The notes under the pieces: generated by a model
What the model saw: only the letters and a program-made list of their open reading frames with translations
Told to the model about the DNA's origin: nothing
The model's database searches: none
NCBI GenBank assembly: GCA_934293005.1
Contig: CAKQYA010000053.1
Span: 1 to 8,342 of the forward strand
Direction of reading: 5' to 3'
Source: an uncultured Bacteroidaceae bacterium
GTDB taxonomy: Bacteria > Bacteroidota > Bacteroidia > Bacteroidales > Bacteroidaceae
DNA length: 8,342 nt
Shown here: in pieces, positions 5,567 through 8,342 of the stretch
Layout of the letters: each line of letters begins with the position of its first letter
How positions within the stretch are numbered: the first letter of the stretch is position 1
Made by a program: the position numbers and the translations under genes

Positions 5567-7639
5567 ATGAAATCATCTCTAATAAGCACAGCGTTGGCCC
5601 TATGCGCAGTCAGCATGAGTGCCGCTAACACAAAGGACATCACATTCACATCGCCCAACGGCAATTTGAATATATACATCAGCCTTAAAAGTGCTACACC
5701 ACAGTACACTGTCTACGAAGGCGAAATCAAAGACCGCAACGTCTATGCTCTCGACAATGCCATGGCTCTCGAGTTTGAGGGCATGGGCAAAGACAGCTAC
5801 GCCATCTCTGCGCCCAAGCGCATCAAAGAGCATTTCGAGGCTCCGCTATACAAGACAGTATCTTTCAGCGACGAATACAATCAGGTCATCCTGAAGAGCA
5901 AGAACGGCGTGAACATTGAGTTCCGCGCCTACAACAGCGGTGTGGCTTACCGCTTCTTCACCACATCTTCAAAAAAAGAATGGACAATAAAGAACGAGAT
6001 TGCCACATTCAACTTCGCCGACGACAAGGTTGCATACCTGCCTTACTCCACAAACCCGAAGAATCCTAAGGCCATGGCTTTCCAAGCCACATACGATGCA
6101 GTGAATCTCACTAACCTCAAAGAGCTTGAAGCATTCCTCCCTGCCACAGTCGACTGCGGCAAGGCCAAGGTCACCATTCTCGAGACAGATGTGGAGGACT
6201 ATCCGGGCATGTATCTTCTGCCATACAAAGAGAAAAGTTCGATGATTCGCATCGGTGGGCAATCTACGCCAGGACTCAAGGGTGAGTTTGCCAAGAAGCC
6301 TAAGACATTCGACTATTACCCATGGCGCAAGCAGAAGTATGTCACATCCACCGAAGACTGCATAGCACGCGGCAAAGGCAGCCGAACATTCCCTTGGCGC
6401 ATCCTTGCCATCACGCACGAAGACAAGGAAATGCCAACCAACACCCTCGCCTACCAACTCGCCTCGCCATCACGCATCAAAGGCGATGCTTCTTGGATAC
6501 GACCAGGCAAAGTGGCATGGGACTGGTGGAACGACTGGGGTCTGAGCGGCGTCGATTTCAAGGCCGGAATCAACATGCAGACCTACAAGCACTATATCGA
6601 CTTTGCGGCACGTCACAACCTCGAATACATCGTCCTCGACGAAGGATGGTATGAGCCAAAGAGCGGAGACATGCTCACCACCATTGCCGACATAGACCTG
6701 CCTGCCCTTGTGGCATACGGCAAGGACCGCGGCGTGGGCATCATCCTTTGGACTGTCTTCAACGTGCTTGACGACCAGCTCGACGCTGCGTGCGACAAAT
6801 ACGCAGCCATGGGCATCAAGGGATTCAAGGTCGACTTCCTCGACCGCAACGACCAAGAAGCCATGCAGATGATATACCGCATCGCAAAACGCTGCGCCGA
6901 GAGCCGACTCATCCTCGACTATCACGGAATATTCGCTCCTCAGGGCATCAACCGCACTTATCCTAACGTCGTCAACTTCGAAGCTGTCTTTGGCATGGAG
7001 GAAGCGAAATGGACAGAGCGTCACAATGTGAACCGCAATGGAACAATGGCAAATGAGCCGTCGAAAGACATGCCATTGTATGACGTCACCTTCCCATTCA
7101 TACGCGGCATGGCAGGATATGTCGACTTCACCCCTGGAGGCATGCGCAACGCATCAAAGGCCGACTTCCAGCCTATATACAACAACCCTCTCACCATGGG
7201 CACACGCTGCCACCAGCTTGCGCACTACATCGTGCACGACAGTCCGCTCACCATGCTTGCCGACAACCCTACCATCTACGACCAAGAGAAGGAATGCACC
7301 GACTTCATCGCTTCTCTGCCGACGGTATATGACGACATGAAGGTCATTGACGGCAAAATGGGTGAATACATCATCGTGGCACGACGCAAAGGCAACAACT
7401 GGTACATTGCTGGCGAGACCAACTGGGACGCGCGTGAAATAACCATCGACCCATCCTTCTTGCCTGCTGGCACCTACGATGTCACAGCATTCACCGATGG
7501 CGTCAATGCTGACAAGGCTGCGACCGACTACAAAAAACAGACATTAAGCAATGTCGACCCACACACCGCTGCGCCTAACAGCATCAAGGTGCGCCTTGCA
7601 AGCGGAGGTGGCTTCGCTGCTTCTATAATAAAGAAATAG
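5567..7639 (+). CDS. Glycoside hydrolase family 97, probably retaining alpha-galactosidase type
   Basis: This 690-residue protein is full length for GH97 (SusB relatives). Residues 1-19 are a signal peptide (MKSSLISTALALCAVSMSA, then AN), so it is periplasmic or outer-membrane exposed. An N-terminal beta-supersandwich (about 22-300) precedes a TIM barrel with WDWWNDWG (318-325), YIVLDEGWYEP (354-364), GIKGFKVDFLDRNDQ (416-430), NFEAVFGMEEAKW (470-482) and PGGMRN, NPLTMGTRCHQLAHYIV, SPLTMLADNP (523-568), then a C-terminal beta domain. The family acts on alpha-glycosidic bonds with calcium. Asp423 in KVDF sits where retaining GH97 enzymes carry their nucleophile, a position that is not acidic in inverting SusB, so alpha-galactosidase-like activity is likelier than alpha-glucosidase. 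The acid/base should be one of Glu472, Glu478 or Glu479. No SusC/SusD-like genes lie in the window. Family certain; substrate inferred. Confidence 0.93.
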   Translation: MKSSLISTALALCAVSMSAANTKDITFTSPNGNLNIYISLKSATPQYTVYEGEIKDRNVYALDNAMALEFEGMGKDSYAISAPKRIKEHFEAPLYKTVSFSDEYNQVILKSKNGVNIEFRAYNSGVAYRFFTTSSKKEWTIKNEIATFNFADDKVAYLPYSTNPKNPKAMAFQATYDAVNLTNLKELEAFLPATVDCGKAKVTILETDVEDYPGMYLLPYKEKSSMIRIGGQSTPGLKGEFAKKPKTFDYYPWRKQKYVTSTEDCIARGKGSRTFPWRILAITHEDKEMPTNTLAYQLASPSRIKGDASWIRPGKVAWDWWNDWGLSGVDFKAGINMQTYKHYIDFAARHNLEYIVLDEGWYEPKSGDMLTTIADIDLPALVAYGKDRGVGIILWTVFNVLDDQLDAACDKYAAMGIKGFKVDFLDRNDQEAMQMIYRIAKRCAESRLILDYHGIFAPQGINRTYPNVVNFEAVFGMEEAKWTERHNVNRNGTMANEPSKDMPLYDVTFPFIRGMAGYVDFTPGGMRNASKADFQPIYNNPLTMGTRCHQLAHYIVHDSPLTMLADNPTIYDQEKECTDFIASLPTVYDDMKVIDGKMGEYIIVARRKGNNWYIAGETNWDAREITIDPSFLPAGTYDVTAFTDGVNADKAATDYKKQTLSNVDPHTAAPNSIKVRLASGGGFAASIIKK

Positions 7640-7643
7640 TAAG

Positions 7644-7681
7644 TAGGTGTTCAAAACTTCCTCACAGGTTTTGAGCACCTA
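7644..7681 (+). terminator. Terminator hairpin after the GH97 gene
   Basis: TAGGTGTTCAAAAC (7644-7657) pairs with GTTTTGAGCACCTA (7668-7681) over 14 bp with a single G-U pair and a 10-nt loop, five bases after the TAG stop. The following sequence is AT-rich but has only short T stretches, so the U-tract is weak. Position and stem length still favour a terminator. Confidence 0.75.
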
Positions 7682-7692
7682 TTCATATTATA

Positions 7693-7728
7693 TAATAAGG
7701 AGGTTCATTATAACAAGGAGGTTTACAT
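7693..7728 (+). repeat. 18-bp tandem repeat carrying two AAGGAGGTT boxes
   Basis: TAATAAGGAGGTTCATTA (7693-7710) is followed by TAACAAGGAGGTTTACAT (7711-7728), so AAGGAGGTT occurs twice 18 bp apart. Each is a near-perfect complement of the 16S rRNA tail, yet no ATG, GTG or TTG follows at a usable distance. No gene is called here. Confidence 0.6.
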
Positions 7729-7794
7729 ACAGAAACCCACACGAGGCAAGCGCATAGTTGATTCAGACACATGTCCACCAGACGCAAGCAGCGC

Positions 7795-8041
7795 AATGAC
7801 CAATTTGGGTTACAGCATTCTATAAAACCTTGTCATAACACCCTTGAAAAAGTATCTTAGGATACTTGGCCATGTATCCTTACCCTCTTTTTTTCCATGA
7901 TTTCAATCGGCCATTCTGCCATCTTGTAATATGGAAGAAAACAGTCTCATATGCTTTAGTCCAAATCGGTCATCAGACCGAAATAGAAAGATTATTACAA
8001 CATTATTGCTTCTTTTCAAATCTAATGACCGATTTGGGTTA
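7795..8041. repeat. Short dispersed repeat ATGACCGATTTGG, three copies
   Basis: Copies are AATGACCAATTTGGGTTA at 7795-7812 (plus), GTCCAAATCGGTCAT at 7959-7973 (minus orientation) and AATGACCGATTTGGGTTA at 8024-8041 (plus). The second and third form an exact 13-bp inverted repeat (7961-7973 with 8025-8037) separated by 51 nt. A degenerate fourth copy (AATCGGCCAT) lies at 7905-7914. This may be an intergenic repeat family or remnants of a small mobile element. Confidence 0.6.
7850..7894 (+). promoter_or_regulatory. Two competing hairpins followed by a T-run
   Basis: AAGTATC (7850-7856) pairs with GATACTT (7861-7867) around TTAG. The same middle segment, AGGATAC (7859-7865), also pairs with GTATCCT (7874-7880). 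The two stems are mutually exclusive, and seven T's follow at 7888-7894. The arrangement resembles a terminator/antiterminator switch, but the T-run starts 8 nt after the stem and no transcript is shown to cross it. Confidence 0.35.
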
Positions 8042-8187
8042 AAACAGGGCAAGTGCGTTGTGTTTTTCCTTAGGTTTTATGATACTTTTAAGACATAATC
8101 ATCCATCGAGTTATAAAACAAATCGATACTTTCAGTTCTGCATTATAGTTAAAATAATTTAACCATTGGCGAAAAACACACAAATAC

Positions 8188-8218
8188 TTGTGCAAGCAAA
8201 TATTTGTCGCTAACCTTG
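8188..8218 (+). promoter_or_regulatory. Probable promoter for a gene beyond the right edge
   Basis: TTG (8188-8190) lies 20 nt before TAACCTTG (8211-8218), one mismatch from TAnnTTTG. This fits the -33/-7 spacing of Bacteroidetes promoters. The start point would be near 8225. A CTTGTGCAAG dyad (8187-8196) overlaps the -33 region and might be an operator. The served gene is not in the window. Confidence 0.4.
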
Positions 8219-8320
8219 TATGTTTTTAACATAAGCAATCATAAAACATTCAGATAATTAGATATTCCTCAAATCCGCAACCTATAGGGTTTAGTGGGAT
8301 TTTGCTTGCAAAGCGACAAA
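8192..8320 (+). repeat. Two interleaved 9-bp complementary word pairs (A-B-A'-B')
   Basis: GCAAGCAAA (8192-8200) and TTTGTCGCT (8203-8211) are followed about 90 nt later by their exact reverse complements, TTTGCTTGC (8301-8309) and AGCGACAAA (8312-8320), in the same order and with the same 2-nt gap between words. The first block overlaps the predicted promoter. It could be a DNA-level element or, if transcribed, a pseudoknot-like pairing. Confidence 0.5.
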
Positions 8321-8342
8321 AAATCATTTTATTGTACATAAT

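Larger units (their letters stand above)
7640..8342. other. AT-rich intergenic region without a convincing gene
   Basis: No plausible gene is visible on either strand over about 700 nt. The longest start-bearing frame noted is 29 codons (7771-7860) with no ribosome-binding site. The region contains the GH97 terminator, the tandem AAGGAGG repeat, competing hairpins, ATGACCGATTTGG repeats and a rightward promoter. I see no tRNA- or rRNA-like sequence and no CRISPR-type periodic repeats. Confidence 0.7.

Noticed and set aside
5969..7024. Long minus-strand ORFs opposite the GH97 gene (162 and 184 codons)
   Set aside because: They lie wholly within a clearly recognised GH97 coding sequence, have no family-like motifs, and are explained by the codon bias of the sense strand.
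7643..7824. Open frame through the tandem AAGGAGG repeat
   Set aside because: It has no ATG, GTG or TTG start, and its first part lies in the terminator of the GH97 gene.
7771..7860. 29-codon ORF beginning MSTRRKQRND
   Set aside because: No ribosome-binding site; it overlaps a dispersed repeat and a hairpin, and the composition is not protein-like.
7640..8342. CRISPR array or insertion sequence in the right-hand non-coding region
   Set aside because: Repeats are few, unevenly spaced and in mixed orientation; there is no transposase frame and no regular spacer pattern.

Overview
The window reads as a chromosomal segment of an anaerobic gut-type member of the Bacteroidales (Prevotella/Bacteroides-like). 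This rests on Bacteroidetes-style -7 promoter boxes (TAnnTTTG), mostly A-rich rather than Shine-Dalgarno translation starts, a GH97 glycosidase, a DUF6055-type exported protein, a TlpA-like thioredoxin-fold protein, and a NifU-like/GGGtGRT gene pair. The genus is inferred from family composition, not proven.

Layout. (1) 1-1811, plus strand: a thioredoxin-fold protein of the kind usually exported. It lacks the CxxC pair and its 5' end looks damaged: family-like coding sequence continues upstream of the only usable start and breaks at a short A-run. (2) 1812-2045: a 20-bp tandem repeat across the stop codon, then a strong hairpin serving two convergent transcription units. (3) 2046-3787, minus strand: a two-gene operon encoding an IscU/NifU-like scaffold with an altered cysteine layout, followed by a GGGtGRT protein of unknown function. 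(4) 3788-4104: a divergent control region. On the minus strand it holds a -7 box, a possible 24-codon leader peptide with two cysteines, and a 7-bp complementarity able to mask the leader ribosome-binding area. On the plus strand it holds a clear TAACTTTG box that moves the start of the next gene to 4105. (5) 4105-7639, plus strand: a secreted HExxH protein (DUF6055-like) followed 139 nt later by a secreted GH97 enzyme with features of the retaining (alpha-galactosidase-type) branch. (6) 7640-8342: about 700 nt of AT-rich DNA with no convincing gene, but with a terminator, tandem and dispersed short repeats, competing hairpins, a probable promoter for a gene beyond the right edge, and an unusual A-B-A'-B' arrangement of 9-bp complementary words.

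Functional picture. The minus-strand operon is probably cytoplasmic iron-sulfur/sulfur chemistry of uncharacterised type and may be under leader-peptide control. The plus-strand pair is an envelope/periplasmic module, plausibly for glycan breakdown, in which the glycosidase role is secure and the DUF6055-like role is unknown. The best candidate for an undescribed system is the leader ORF, NifU-like and GGGtGRT unit. No homology search could be run; family names come from recognised motifs.
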